A stretch of 64,000 nt of DNA, from contig NZ_ACIS01000002.1 of NCBI RefSeq assembly GCF_000174355.1, forward strand, positions 62,001 to 126,000, written 5' to 3'. This document shows positions 1-8,461 of this stretch, one piece after another (the first letter of the stretch is position 1; every line of letters begins with the position of its first letter). The DNA comes from Pseudogulbenkiania ferrooxidans 2002 (GTDB taxonomy: Bacteria; Pseudomonadota; Gammaproteobacteria; Burkholderiales; Chromobacteriaceae). The notes under the pieces were generated by a model. The model was given only the letters and a program-made list of their open reading frames with translations, did no database searches and was not told the origin of the DNA. A program made the position numbers and the translations under genes.

Positions 1-770
1 GCGCGCAGATCGCGCATCACCTGTTCCACTTCCTCCCGCGTCTCGCCCAGCCCCAGCATCAGCCCGGACTTGGTCGGCACGTCGGGAACCGCGTAGTGGA
101 ACTCTTGCAGCAGCTTGAGCGAGTGCAGGTAGTCGGCGCCGGGGCGCGCCTCGCGGTAGAGCCGGGGCACCGTCTCCAGGTTGTGGTTGAACACGTCGGG
201 CGGCGTCGCCTCCAGGGCGTCCAGCGCGATGCCCAGGCGGCCGCGGAAGTCCGGCACCAGGGTCTCGATCTTGAGCGCGGGGTTGAGCCGGCGCGCCTCG
301 CGGATGCAGGCGGCGAAGTGCGCGACGCCGCCGTCGCGCAGGTCGTCGCGGTCGACCGAGGTGATCACTACGTACTTGAGCCGCATCGCCGCGATGGTTT
401 CGGCCAACCTTTGCGGTTCGGCGGCGTCGAGCGGGTTGGGGCGGCCGTGGCCCACGTCGCAGAACGGGCAGCGGCGGGTACAGATGTCCCCCATGATCAT
501 GAAGGTGGCGGTGCCGTGGCTGAAACATTCGCCGAGGTTGGGGCAGCTCGCTTCCTCGCACACGGTGTGCAGCTTCTGCTCGCGTAGCACCTTCTTCAGT
601 TCGACCACCTCGCGCGAGCCGGGAAAGGCGGCACGAATCCACTCTGGCTTGCGCTGCATCTGGCCCGGTTCGGTCGCCACAACCTTGACCGGAATGCGCG
701 CCATCTTTTCCGCGGCGGAGAGTTTGGTCCCCGCCGCCAGCGGGGCCTTGTTCGGAACGAGGGCGTTCAC
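1..770 (-). CDS. lipA: Lipoyl synthase LipA (partial, C-terminus beyond left edge)
   Basis: Radical SAM enzyme that inserts two sulfurs into protein-bound octanoyl groups to make lipoyl cofactor in the cytosol. The minus-strand reading gives an N-terminus beginning [13 protein letters not shown] after a GTG at 768-770, then [12 protein letters not shown] (auxiliary cluster cysteines) and the radical SAM motif CTRRCPFC, followed by DRDDLRDGG. About 256 codons are present; the family is about 320-330 residues, so the C-terminus lies outside the window. The GTG start sits 3 nt after the gcvT stop with GGAG inside the end of gcvT, suggesting translational coupling. Its place at the end of the glycine cleavage operon fits, because GcvH must be lipoylated to work. 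Identity is very secure; the exact start is less so. Confidence 0.95.
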   Translation of the reverse strand, partial: MNALVPNKAPLAAGTKLSAAEKMARIPVKVVATEPGQMQRKPEWIRAAFPGSREVVELKKVLREQKLHTVCEEASCPNLGECFSHGTATFMIMGDICTRRCPFCDVGHGRPNPLDAAEPQRLAETIAAMRLKYVVITSVDRDDLRDGGVAHFAACIREARRLNPALKIETLVPDFRGRLGIALDALEATPPDVFNHNLETVPRLYREARPGADYLHSLKLLQEFHYAVPDVPTKSGLMLGLGETREEVEQVMRDLR

Positions 771-773
771 GGC

Positions 774-1898
774 TCAGCTCCGGTAGTAACGTTGCGGCAC
801 GAACGGCGTCTTCGCCACTTCCACCGCCACCGGCTTGCCACGCACCATGGCGAACAGGGGCGTGCCCAGCGCGGCGTGCGCGCTAGCCACGTAACCCATC
901 GCCAGCGGGGCGCCCAGGGTCGGGCCGAAGCCGCCGCTGGTGACCTTGCCGATGGTGTGGCCGTCGGCGTCGACGAGCTCTGCGCCTTCGCGCACCGGCA
1001 CCTTGTCCTTCACCAGCAGGCCGACGCGCTTGCGCTGGACGCCCTCGGCGATGTGCCGCGCCACCACGGCGGCGCCGGGATACCCGCCGGCGCGTTCGCC
1101 GCCGGGACGGCGCGCCTTCGAGATCGCCCACAGCAGGCTACCCTCGATCGGCGTGGTGCTCGTGTCGATGTCGTGGCCGTACAGGCACAGGCCCGCCTCC
1201 AACCGCAGCGAGTCGCGCGCGCCCAGGCCGATCGCCTGCACTTCCGGCTCGGCGAGCAGCAGGCGCGCCAGTGCTTCGGCGTGGTCGGCCGGCACCGAGA
1301 TCTCGTAGCCGTCTTCGCCGGTGTAACCCGAACGGCTGACGTAGCATTCCACGCCGGCCAGTTCGACCCGGGTGCAGTGCATGAAGGTAAGCTCCGCCAC
1401 CGCCGGCGCGTGGCGCGCCAGCACGGTGGCCGCGGCCGGGCCCTGCAGCGCCAGCAGGGCGCGGTCGGTCAATTCCACCACCTCGCAGCGGTGGCCGATC
1501 TTGCTCTTCAGGTGGGCGATGTCCTGCGCCTTGCAGGCGGCGTTGACCACGACGTAGAGCACACCGCCGCCGAAGTTGGCCACCATCAGGTCGTCGAGAA
1601 TCCCGCCGTCGTCGTTCGTGAACAGGGCGTAGCGCTGCAGGCCGACCGGCAGGTCGATCACGTCGATCGGCACCAGCGTTTCCAGCGCGGCGGCGGCCTC
1701 GGCGCCGATCAGCTTGACCTGGCCCATGTGCGAGACGTCGAACAGCCCGGCGGCGGCACGGGTGTGCTGATGTTCCTTCAGGATGCCGAGCGGATACTGC
1801 ACCGGCATCTCGTAGCCGGCGAACGGCACCATCTTGGCGCCCAGCTCGACGTGCAACGCGTAGAGCGGGGTGCGGGAAAGCGTTTCAGTGTGGCTCAT
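774..1898 (-). CDS. gcvT: Aminomethyltransferase, glycine cleavage T protein
   Basis: Transfers the methylene group from the aminomethyl-lipoyl arm of H protein to tetrahydrofolate and releases ammonia. The 374-residue protein is full length for GcvT, with the N-terminal segment LGAKMVPFAGYEMPVQYP, VSHMGQVKL, and the C-terminal GKVTSGGFGPTLGAPLAMGYV. I chose the internal ATG at 1898 (MSHTETLS) over the longer frame starting at 1919 because AAGGAG lies 7 nt upstream of it. It follows glyA after about 160 bp and is followed by lipA after 3 nt. It should be under the same glycine riboswitch as gcvH and gcvP, unless a promoter lies in the glyA-gcvT gap. Confidence 0.96.
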   Translation of the reverse strand: MSHTETLSRTPLYALHVELGAKMVPFAGYEMPVQYPLGILKEHQHTRAAAGLFDVSHMGQVKLIGAEAAAALETLVPIDVIDLPVGLQRYALFTNDDGGILDDLMVANFGGGVLYVVVNAACKAQDIAHLKSKIGHRCEVVELTDRALLALQGPAAATVLARHAPAVAELTFMHCTRVELAGVECYVSRSGYTGEDGYEISVPADHAEALARLLLAEPEVQAIGLGARDSLRLEAGLCLYGHDIDTSTTPIEGSLLWAISKARRPGGERAGGYPGAAVVARHIAEGVQRKRVGLLVKDKVPVREGAELVDADGHTIGKVTSGGFGPTLGAPLAMGYVASAHAALGTPLFAMVRGKPVAVEVAKTPFVPQRYYRS

Positions 1899-2058
1899 GC
1901 TGAGCTCCTTGATTCTCAAACACGCGGCGACCTCGCCACCGCATGCGGATTTCTTCGTTGGGGCACCGGATGCCGCCTGCCTCGCCGGACGGCATGCTCA
2001 GCCAGCGGCGCACGGCGCCGACGTTGGCCGAAGCAGGGTCTCCGGACCCTCCGTTCCG

Positions 2059-3315
2059 TTACCGGCGGTACACCGGAAAGGCGGCGCACAACTGCGTCAC
2101 CTGGGCGCGCACCGAGGCGATCACCTCCTCGTCGCCGAGGTGGTCGAGCACGTCGCAGATCAGCGTCGCGGTGCGCGCCGACTCGCGCTCGGTGAAGCCG
2201 CGCGTGGTGATCGCCGGCAAGCCGATGCGGATGCCGCTGGTGACGAACGGGCTTTGCGGGTCGTTCGGCACCGTGTTCTTGTTCACCGTGATGTGCGCCC
2301 GGCCCAGCGCCGCGTCGGCGTCCTTGCCGGTGATGCCCTTGTTGATCAGCGACAGCAGGAACAGGTGATCATCGGTGCCACCGGACACCACTTCGTAGCC
2401 GCGCTTCTGGAATACCGTGACCATGGCGCGGGCGTTGGCGATGACCCGTCGCTGATAGTCTGCGAATTCCGGCAGCAGCGCCTCTCTAAAAGCGACAGCT
2501 TTTGCCGCAATTACGTGCATCAGTGGACCGCCCTGGATGCCGGGGAACACCAGCGAGCTAAACTTCTTCTCCAGCTCCGGGTTGCTCTTGGCCAGGATCA
2601 GGCCGCCGCGCGGGCCGCGCAGGGTCTTGTGGGTGGTGGTGGTGACGACGTCGGCGAACGGCAGCGGGTTCGGGTACAGCCCGGCGGCGACCAGGCCCGC
2701 GACGTGCGCCATGTCGACGAACAGGTACGCTCCCACCGAGTCGGCGATCTCGCGGAAGCGAGCGAAGTCGAGCACCCGGGCGTAAGCGGAGAAGCCGGCC
2801 ACGATCATCTTCGGACGGTGTTCTTCGGCCAACCTTTGCACTTCGTCGTAGTCGATCAGCCCGGTGTCCGGGTCCAGGCCGTACTGCACGGCGTTGTAGA
2901 GCTTGCCGGAGAAGTTGACCTTAGCGCCGTGGGTGAGGTGGCCGCCGTGCGCCAGGCTCATGCCGAGCACGGTGTCGTGCGGCTGCAGCAGCGCCATGTA
3001 GACGGCGGCATTGGCCTGGCTGCCGGAGTGCGGCTGCACGTTGGCGTAGTCGGCGCCGAACAGTTCCTTGGCGCGGTCGATGGCGAGCTGCTCGACCACG
3101 TCGACGTGTTCGCAGCCGCCGTAGTAGCGCTTGCCCGGGTAGCCTTCGGCGTACTTGTTGGTGAGCACCGAGCCCTGCGCCTGCATCACGCGCGGGCTGG
3201 TGTAGTTTTCAGAGGCGATGAGTTCGATATGGTCTTCCTGGCGCTGGCGTTCCGCCTCCAGCGAGGCCCACAGTTCGTCGTCGAAGCCTTCGATGTGCAT
3301 GTCTTGGGTATACAT
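2059..3315 (-). CDS. glyA: Serine hydroxymethyltransferase
   Basis: PLP enzyme interconverting serine plus tetrahydrofolate with glycine plus 5,10-methylene-tetrahydrofolate. The 418-residue reading matches the family length (about 417). It shows [12 protein letters not shown], the [11 protein letters not shown] substrate/PLP region, [10 protein letters not shown] and the PLP lysine in [15 protein letters not shown] use ATG 3315 (MYTQDMH) because AGGAG is 7 nt upstream; the frame stays open to 3408 but those residues look like leader noise, and ATG 3321 sits almost on the ribosome binding site. It lies between gcvP (56-nt gap) and gcvT, an arrangement that ties glycine cleavage directly to serine synthesis. 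Confidence 0.96.
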   Translation of the reverse strand: MYTQDMHIEGFDDELWASLEAERQRQEDHIELIASENYTSPRVMQAQGSVLTNKYAEGYPGKRYYGGCEHVDVVEQLAIDRAKELFGADYANVQPHSGSQANAAVYMALLQPHDTVLGMSLAHGGHLTHGAKVNFSGKLYNAVQYGLDPDTGLIDYDEVQRLAEEHRPKMIVAGFSAYARVLDFARFREIADSVGAYLFVDMAHVAGLVAAGLYPNPLPFADVVTTTTHKTLRGPRGGLILAKSNPELEKKFSSLVFPGIQGGPLMHVIAAKAVAFREALLPEFADYQRRVIANARAMVTVFQKRGYEVVSGGTDDHLFLLSLINKGITGKDADAALGRAHITVNKNTVPNDPQSPFVTSGIRIGLPAITTRGFTERESARTATLICDVLDHLGDEEVIASVRAQVTQLCAAFPVYRR

Positions 3316-3371
3316 CTGCATTCTCCTCTGGCGCGGTTGCCGCCGGAGCGGCAACCGTCGGCCGGGCAGGG

Positions 3372-6236
3372 TCAGTTCGGGTAGTCCGACAGCGGGGGGC
3401 AGGAGCACACCAGGTTGCGGTCACCATGGACGTTGTCGACACGGCTCACCGGCGGCCAATACTTGCCGGGCGCCGAGCGCGTCACGCCGTGCGGATACAC
3501 CGCCTGCTCGCGCGAATAGGCGTGCTCCCATTCGCCCACCAGCTCGGCTGCCGTGTGCGGCGCGTGCTTGAGCGGGTTGTCGTTCGCATCCAGCGTGCCG
3601 GCCTCCACCGCGGCGATCTCACCACGAATCGCGATCATCGCGTCGATGAAGCGATCCAGCTCGGCCTTCGACTCCGACTCGGTCGGCTCGATCATCAGCG
3701 TGCCCGCCACCGGGAAGCTCATGGTGGGAGCGTGGAAGCCGAAATCGATCAGACGCTTGGCCACGTCGTCCACGCTGATACCGCTGGCGTCCTTCAGGGG
3801 GCGCAGATCGACGATGCACTCGTGCGCCACGCGTCCGTTCGGCCCGGTGTAGAGGATCGGGTAATGCGGCGCGAGGCGGCTGGCGATGTAGTTGGCGTTG
3901 AGGATCGCCAGCTCGGTGGCGCGCTGCAGCCCTGCCGCCCCCATCAGCGTGATGTAGGTCCAGGTGATCGGCAGGATGCTGGCGCTGCCGAACGGCGCCG
4001 CCGACACCGCGCCGCCGCCGGCGAGCCCGCCCTGGCGATGGCCGGGCAGGAACGGCGCCAGATGCGCCTTGACGCCGATCGGGCCGACACCCGGACCGCC
4101 GCCACCGTGCGGAATGCAGAAGGTCTTGTGCAGGTTGAGATGCGACACGTCGCCGCCGAAGCTGCCCGGCTGGGCGAGGCCCACCAGCGCGTTCATGTTG
4201 GCGCCGTCGATGTAGACCTGGCCGCCGTGCGCGTGCACCACGTCGCAGATCTCGCGCACACGCTCTTCGAACACGCCGTGGGTGGACGGGTAGGTAATCA
4301 TGATCGCGGCGAGATCATGACTATGCTGCGCCGCCTTCGCCTTCAGATCATCGACGTCGACATTGCCGGCGTCGTCGCACTTGACCACCACCACCTGCAT
4401 GCCGACCATCTGCGCCGAGGCCGGGTTGGTGCCGTGCGCCGAGGAGGGGATCAGGCACACGGTGCGCTGCCCCTCGCCACGGCTGGCGTGATAGGCGCGA
4501 ATCGCCAACAAGCCCGCGTATTCGCCCTGCGAGCCGGCGTTCGGCTGCAGCGACACAGCGTCGTAGCCGGTCACCGCGCACAGCATCGCCTCCAGCTCCT
4601 GCGTCAGCGCACGATAGCCCTCGGCCTGCTCGGCCGGCGCGAACGGGTGCAGCCTGGCAAACTCGGGCCAGGTGATCGGCAGCATCTCGCTGGTGGCGTT
4701 GAGCTTCATGGTGCAACTGCCCAGCGGGATCATGGTGCGATCCAGCGCCAGGTCCTTGTCGGCCAGCGCGCGCAGGTAGCGCAGCATCTGCGTTTCCGAG
4801 TGGTGGCTATTGAACACCGGGTGGGTGAGGAAGGCGCTGCCGCGCTGGAGTTGCCCCGGCAGCACATCCGGCGTGGCCGCCTCCAGGGTGGCAAAATCCG
4901 GCACCGGCTTGCCCTGGGCAAAGATCGCCCACAGCGTCGTCACGTCCTCGGCCGTGGTGGTCTCGTCCAGCGCGATACCGAGGCGCTGCGCGTCGATGAC
5001 ACGCAGGTTGATCGAGTAGGAGCGGGCGCCGGCATGCAGCGCCGCGGTCTGCGCGCCGCTGTCGACGGTCAGCGTGTCGAAGCAGTACTCGGTCGGCACG
5101 CTGTAGCCGAGCTGGCGCAGGCCGGCGGCCAGGGTCACGGTCAGGCGGTGTATACGGTGCGCGATCGTGCTCAGCCCCTGCGGGCCATGGTAGGCCGCGT
5201 ACAGTCCGGCGATGTTGGCCAGCAGCACCTGCGCGGTGCAGATGTTGCTGGTCGCCTTCTCGCGGCGGATATGCTGTTCGCGCGTCTGCATCGCCAGGCG
5301 CAGGGCAGGGCGGCCGTGCGCGTCGACCGACACCCCGACCAAGCGGCCGGGCATGCTGCGCTTGAAGGCGTCGCGGGTCGCCAGGTAGCCGGCGTGCGGA
5401 CCACCAAAACCGAGCGGCACGCCAAAGCGCTGCGTGGTGCCGATCGCCACATCAGCGCCGAATTCACCCGGCGGGGTCAGCAGCGTCAGCGCCAGCAAGT
5501 CGGCGGCCACCACCGCCAGCGCGCCCTTGGCATGCGCCGCGTCGATCACGCCCTGGTAGTCGTGGATGTCGCCGAACGTGCCCGGGTACTGCAGCAGCAC
5601 GCCAAAGCAGTCGACACCGGCCAGGTCGCGGCGCGGGTCGCCCACCACCACCTCGATGCCGATCGGCTCGGCGCGGGTGCGGATGATGTCGATCGTCTGC
5701 GGATGGCAGTCGGCCGCCACGAAAAACACCTGGCTCTTCGATTTGGCCAGGCGCTGGCAGAAGGTCATCGCCTCGGCCGCCGCCGTGCCTTCGTCCAGCA
5801 TCGAGGCGTTGGCGATCTCCATGCCGGTGAGGTCGGCGATCATGGTCTGGAAATTGAGCAGCGCCTCCAGGCGGCCCTGCGAAATCTCCGGCTGGTACGG
5901 GGTGTAGGCGGTGTACCAGGCCGGGTTCTCCAGCACGTTGCGCTGGATCACCGGCGGGGTATGGGTGTCGTGGTAGCCCATGCCGATGAACGACTTGAAC
6001 ACCTTGTTGCGGCTGGCGATATCGGCCAGCTTTTGCAACGCCTCGGCCTCGGTGCAGCCCGCACCGAGGGCCAGCGGCTCGTGACGGCGGATCGCCGCCG
6101 GCACCACTTGCCGGATGAACTCGTCCAGCGAGCCGACCTTCAGTTCGGCCAACATCTCGGCCTGTTCGCCGGCATCCGGGCCGATGTGGCGGCGCACGAA
6201 CAGCTCGCGCTGCGTGAGGGAATCAAACGTAGCCAT
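3372..6236 (-). CDS. gcvP: Glycine dehydrogenase (decarboxylating), P protein
   Basis: Homodimeric-type PLP P protein of 954 residues, which decarboxylates glycine and passes the aminomethyl group to lipoylated H protein. N-terminal half: [32 protein letters not shown] and [15 protein letters not shown]-terminal half: the PLP lysine in [17 protein letters not shown], then [10 protein letters not shown]-type and [16 protein letters not shown] motifs. The frame is open to 6716, but homology begins at [13 protein letters not shown], so ATG 6236 is the start; it lies 11 nt after the gcvH stop with only a weak GGGGGA signal. A very long open frame on the opposite strand (3426-6263) is a GC-rich shadow of this gene. 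Confidence 0.97.
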   Translation of the reverse strand: MATFDSLTQRELFVRRHIGPDAGEQAEMLAELKVGSLDEFIRQVVPAAIRRHEPLALGAGCTEAEALQKLADIASRNKVFKSFIGMGYHDTHTPPVIQRNVLENPAWYTAYTPYQPEISQGRLEALLNFQTMIADLTGMEIANASMLDEGTAAAEAMTFCQRLAKSKSQVFFVAADCHPQTIDIIRTRAEPIGIEVVVGDPRRDLAGVDCFGVLLQYPGTFGDIHDYQGVIDAAHAKGALAVVAADLLALTLLTPPGEFGADVAIGTTQRFGVPLGFGGPHAGYLATRDAFKRSMPGRLVGVSVDAHGRPALRLAMQTREQHIRREKATSNICTAQVLLANIAGLYAAYHGPQGLSTIAHRIHRLTVTLAAGLRQLGYSVPTEYCFDTLTVDSGAQTAALHAGARSYSINLRVIDAQRLGIALDETTTAEDVTTLWAIFAQGKPVPDFATLEAATPDVLPGQLQRGSAFLTHPVFNSHHSETQMLRYLRALADKDLALDRTMIPLGSCTMKLNATSEMLPITWPEFARLHPFAPAEQAEGYRALTQELEAMLCAVTGYDAVSLQPNAGSQGEYAGLLAIRAYHASRGEGQRTVCLIPSSAHGTNPASAQMVGMQVVVVKCDDAGNVDVDDLKAKAAQHSHDLAAIMITYPSTHGVFEERVREICDVVHAHGGQVYIDGANMNALVGLAQPGSFGGDVSHLNLHKTFCIPHGGGGPGVGPIGVKAHLAPFLPGHRQGGLAGGGAVSAAPFGSASILPITWTYITLMGAAGLQRATELAILNANYIASRLAPHYPILYTGPNGRVAHECIVDLRPLKDASGISVDDVAKRLIDFGFHAPTMSFPVAGTLMIEPTESESKAELDRFIDAMIAIRGEIAAVEAGTLDANDNPLKHAPHTAAELVGEWEHAYSREQAVYPHGVTRSAPGKYWPPVSRVDNVHGDRNLVCSCPPLSDYPN

Positions 6237-6247
6237 GACCCATCCCC

Positions 6248-6622
6248 CTATGCGCCGATGTAGGCGTGGTAGCCGGCGGCATCCATCAGCCCGGCCAGTT
6301 GCTCCGGGTTGTCGATACGCATGCGGAAGAACCAGCCCGCGCTCTCCGCCGCCTCGTTCACCAGGCTCGGCTCGTCGGCCAGCGCGACGTTGACGGACAC
6401 GACGGTGCCATCCACCGGAATCTTGATCTCGCCGGCGGCCTTGACCGATTCGATGGTGGCCGCTTCCTCGCCCTGGGCGAAACGGTCGCCCTCCCGGGGC
6501 AGCGCCACGTAAACCAGGTCGCCCAGCAAGTTCTGGGCGTAGTCGGTGACGCCAACGGTGGCGCAGCCATCCGCCTCCAGGCGCAGCCATTCGTGGGATT
6601 CGGTGTATTTGATGTCGCTCAT
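6248..6622 (-). CDS. gcvH: Glycine cleavage system H protein
   Basis: Lipoyl carrier shuttling the aminomethyl intermediate between GcvP, GcvT and the lipoamide dehydrogenase. The 124-residue protein has the family start [12 protein letters not shown], the lipoyl-lysine motif [12 protein letters not shown] (lysine near residue 60), and the C-terminal [13 protein letters not shown]. It is the first gene after the tandem glycine riboswitch and is followed by gcvP after 11 nt. Regulation by glycine through that leader is expected. Confidence 0.97.
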   Translation of the reverse strand: MSDIKYTESHEWLRLEADGCATVGVTDYAQNLLGDLVYVALPREGDRFAQGEEAATIESVKAAGEIKIPVDGTVVSVNVALADEPSLVNEAAESAGWFFRMRIDNPEQLAGLMDAAGYHAYIGA

Positions 6623-6728
6623 TGCTCTCTCCTGACAGGGTTGCGTGAAGTAAAACGGGCCAACGCAAGCCTGGAGTACAACGGCGAAAGCAGGGGACGA
6701 TCAGGGAGATCGGCATCCGGACTTTAGC

Positions 6729-6761
6729 GGGGCATTCCAGGCGGCGTGAGCCTGATGCCCC
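6729..6761 (-). promoter_or_regulatory. Stable hairpin just 3' of the glycine riboswitch
   Basis: Two arms, GGGGCAT plus CAGGC and GCCTG plus ATGCCCC, pair as a 12-bp stem with a 2-nt bulge and a 7-nt loop. On the transcribed minus strand the hairpin follows directly after the last riboswitch helix and ends about 105 nt before gcvH. No T-run follows, so it is not a classic terminator. It may be part of the expression platform (anti-antiterminator or RNA stability element). Confidence 0.5.
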
Positions 6762-6948
6762 CTCTGTCCATTTGCCTGAGAGATTACGGACCCGGACGGG
6801 AACGCTTTTCCTTCGGCGAGGCCTCGTGGGCCTACTCTCCAGAGAGCTAGTCGATGCGGCAGTCCTTTTGCCTGAGAGTTTCTGGGGCGATTCCCCTTCG
6901 GCGCCGCCACATGGCGGTCTCTCCTGTCACATCCCGATAGCTTGATGC
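6759..6948 (-). promoter_or_regulatory. Tandem glycine riboswitch (gcvT element)
   Basis: On the minus strand two successive aptamers are visible. The first has GGAGAGA, then GCCGAAGG, then CTCTCAGGCAAAAGGAC. The second has GGAGAG, then GCCGAAGG, then CTCTCAGGCAAATGGACAGAG. These are the conserved cores of the glycine-binding gcvT RNA in the usual two-aptamer order. It lies 5' of gcvH with a sigma70-type promoter just upstream. Glycine binding is expected to raise expression of the gcv operon. Confidence 0.95.
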
Positions 6949-6950
6949 CC

Positions 6951-6980
6951 AATCTAGAGGAGGGGTTCTGCGACTGTCAA
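6951..6980 (-). promoter_or_regulatory. Sigma70-like promoter of the gcv operon
   Basis: On the minus strand there is TTGACA (6975-6980), an 18-nt spacer, and TAGATT (6951-6956). The predicted start of transcription falls a few bases before the first aptamer of the glycine riboswitch, which supports the assignment. Confidence 0.65.
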
Positions 6981-7426
6981 CAGCAAAACACCCGCGCCGC
7001 TGGGGCCCAACACGCGGCACCCGTCGCGCACCGCCGCCGATAGCTGGCGCAAACCCAGACCAGACGGGCCTCTCGGCATCAAAGGCCCGGCCCGATACTT
7101 CGGTATTTGGCGAAGTACATATCTGAACATTGCTATTCAACACTCGCCCCGCAACAGCGGACAGGGAGACACGCGACCGTTCTCGAGGGGGGCGCAACTC
7201 CCTCGGGGGAGACTCACCGTCTGCTCAGATCAAGACCAGCGTGAAGGCGAGCCGGGCATGAGGTTTCAGCGGCCCATGCATCACGTCAGGTGTGGACAAT
7301 CCCGAACACCGGGACGGCCTCGTCGCCGTTCGAAAAATTGACACACTCGGGGAACGGAAAACCGGTGGTGCAGTCTACTCATTCGTCTGTCGAGAGAGCA
7401 CCCTCGACTCAACTGGAAGGAACTCG
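6981..7426. other. Intergenic, no gene seen
   Basis: Region between the gcv promoter (minus) and the arfA candidate (plus). It should hold the arfA promoter; a TTGACA occurs near 7338 but no convincing -10 hexamer at proper spacing was found. No recognisable coding region on either strand. Confidence 0.5.
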
Positions 7427-7645
7427 ATGGCCAAACCACCACGTACCAACCCGGTAGCCAAATTCGCACAACGTCTGCAACGCTGTGCCACCTTTACAGA
7501 CCGAAAGAAGCGAGCCAGGCAAGGCTATGCCAAGCATAAGAAACAGGCGGGAAGTTTTACTCTCCCGCCTTTTTTATTGACCTGGCATCTGGCGTCAGCC
7601 ACGAGTCCAAAGTCCGATTCCACACGATTCCTGCCCGGCTTGTAA
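7427..7645 (+). CDS. arfA: Candidate ArfA-type ribosome-rescue peptide, nonstop by design
   Basis: Small very basic protein beginning MAKPPRTNPVAKFAQRLQ with a lysine/arginine-rich stretch DRKKRARQGYAKHKK near residues 26-40. ATG 7427 is preceded by AAGGA. The frame continues through a strong intrinsic terminator (7546-7575) and finds a stop only at 7643-7645, about 70 nt beyond it. A transcript ending at the terminator would have no stop codon. This is the hallmark of arfA genes, where the message is nonstop so that tmRNA normally suppresses the product; a terminator doing this job has been described for Neisseria gonorrhoeae. ArfA recruits RF2 to stalled ribosomes. The basic tail resembles ArfA, but the sequence match is my recollection of the family, not a search. 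An alternative is an uncharacterised small basic protein of the DUF7230 type. Confidence 0.65.
   Translation: MAKPPRTNPVAKFAQRLQRCATFTDRKKRARQGYAKHKKQAGSFTLPPFLLTWHLASATSPKSDSTRFLPGL
7546..7575 (+). terminator. Intrinsic terminator inside the arfA reading frame
   Basis: GGCGGGA and TCCCGCC form a perfect 7-bp GC-rich stem with a 10-nt loop, followed directly by six T. It lies in frame before the stop codon of the small basic ORF, about 40 codons after its start. Confidence 0.9.
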
Positions 7646-7749
7646 TGCCTTGCCTTGCCAACATGGTCAAGGGGCGCTCCATCAAGCCAAGACTTCAGAT
7701 GCCAGCTATCAGGCCAGGCTGTAGAGCGCCTGAAAACCAACGCGACAAA

Positions 7750-8049
7750 TCACTGCTCTTCACGTGATGTCGCCGATACCGCCTTCTTCAAACTTTCGTA
7801 CAAATCTGGAAATTGTGTCTTGAGAAGACCAATGACCTCCATGTCCTCACGGTTGATGATGGCAAGGTCAACTTGCTCGATATGCACCAGGCGGAACAGT
7901 TCCCGCACCGGGCGCGGCATGTTTCGGCCCGACTCGTAGCGCGACCCTCCAGATTGAGTGACGCCGATCAGGCTCCAGAATTGCACCTGGTTCAGCCCTC
8001 GCTTCAGACGAACTTCGCGAGGATGAGGTAGGGCTTTGTGCGATGTCAT
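7750..8049 (-). CDS. XRE-family helix-turn-helix transcriptional regulator
   Basis: A 99-residue protein. Residues about 10-45 form a Cro/CI-type helix-turn-helix, visible as VRLKRGLNQVQFWSLIGVTQ followed by the recognition helix ending SRYESGRNMP and then PRPVRELFRLVHIE. The C-terminal half (DLAIINREDMEVIGLLK...) is short and probably serves in dimerisation. ATG 8049 has GGAG 9 nt upstream. It stands alone between arfA (convergent) and an empty stretch holding an 18-bp perfect palindrome at 8122-8139, a plausible autoregulatory operator. The target genes are unknown. Confidence 0.8.
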   Translation of the reverse strand: MTSHKALPHPREVRLKRGLNQVQFWSLIGVTQSGGSRYESGRNMPRPVRELFRLVHIEQVDLAIINREDMEVIGLLKTQFPDLYESLKKAVSATSREEQ

Positions 8050-8461
8050 CAGTGGGCTCCTGTTTGTGGGTGCCGCAATGATAAATGGGGAGTGGGTAGC
8101 CTCACCTCAGGCAAATTGCAAATATTTGTTAACAAATATGCCATTTATTTAATAACACTCTCCGCAAACACCGTTCCTCGATCGTCCACGCGATACCAAA
8201 CAAACCGGCCGCACCGACCCCGAGCAAGCTCGCTGGGTGTAACAACGCGGTCTCTACGACAGACCATCCTGGCAACAGGATGAATCAACAAGCGACAAGG
8301 CGACGTGTACGGCATGGCGGCGGCAAATAGGCACAGTCGCCAGGGAAAATACCGGGAGAACCGCTATCAGACGGCTCCGCCCGATACGGAGAGGGCACGG
8401 CTCCTGCCGGGCTTGGCGTGAGGGGCCGAACCCTTGGATGCTCCCCCTGAGGACGGGCCGT
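8050..8461. other. Intergenic region, AT-rich at its left end
   Basis: No coding region recognised. It contains the palindrome at 8122-8139 and an AT-rich stretch (about 8105-8165) suited to a promoter for the XRE gene. The remainder up to the sensor-protein stop shows nothing I can name. Confidence 0.5.
8122..8139. promoter_or_regulatory. 18-bp perfect palindrome, candidate operator
   Basis: ATATTTGTTAACAAATAT is perfectly self-complementary and centred 81 bp upstream of the XRE regulator start. It fits the twofold symmetry expected for an XRE dimer site. Function is inferred. Confidence 0.5.

Noticed and set aside
792-2195. 467-codon open frame opposite gcvT
   Set aside because: Antisense shadow with low-complexity Arg/His/Gln sequence and no ribosome binding site.
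3426-6263. 945-codon open frame opposite gcvP
   Set aside because: It is rich in Arg, His, Gln and Val with no domain pattern, as expected for the antisense of a GC-rich gene. gcvP on the other strand is full length and unmistakable.
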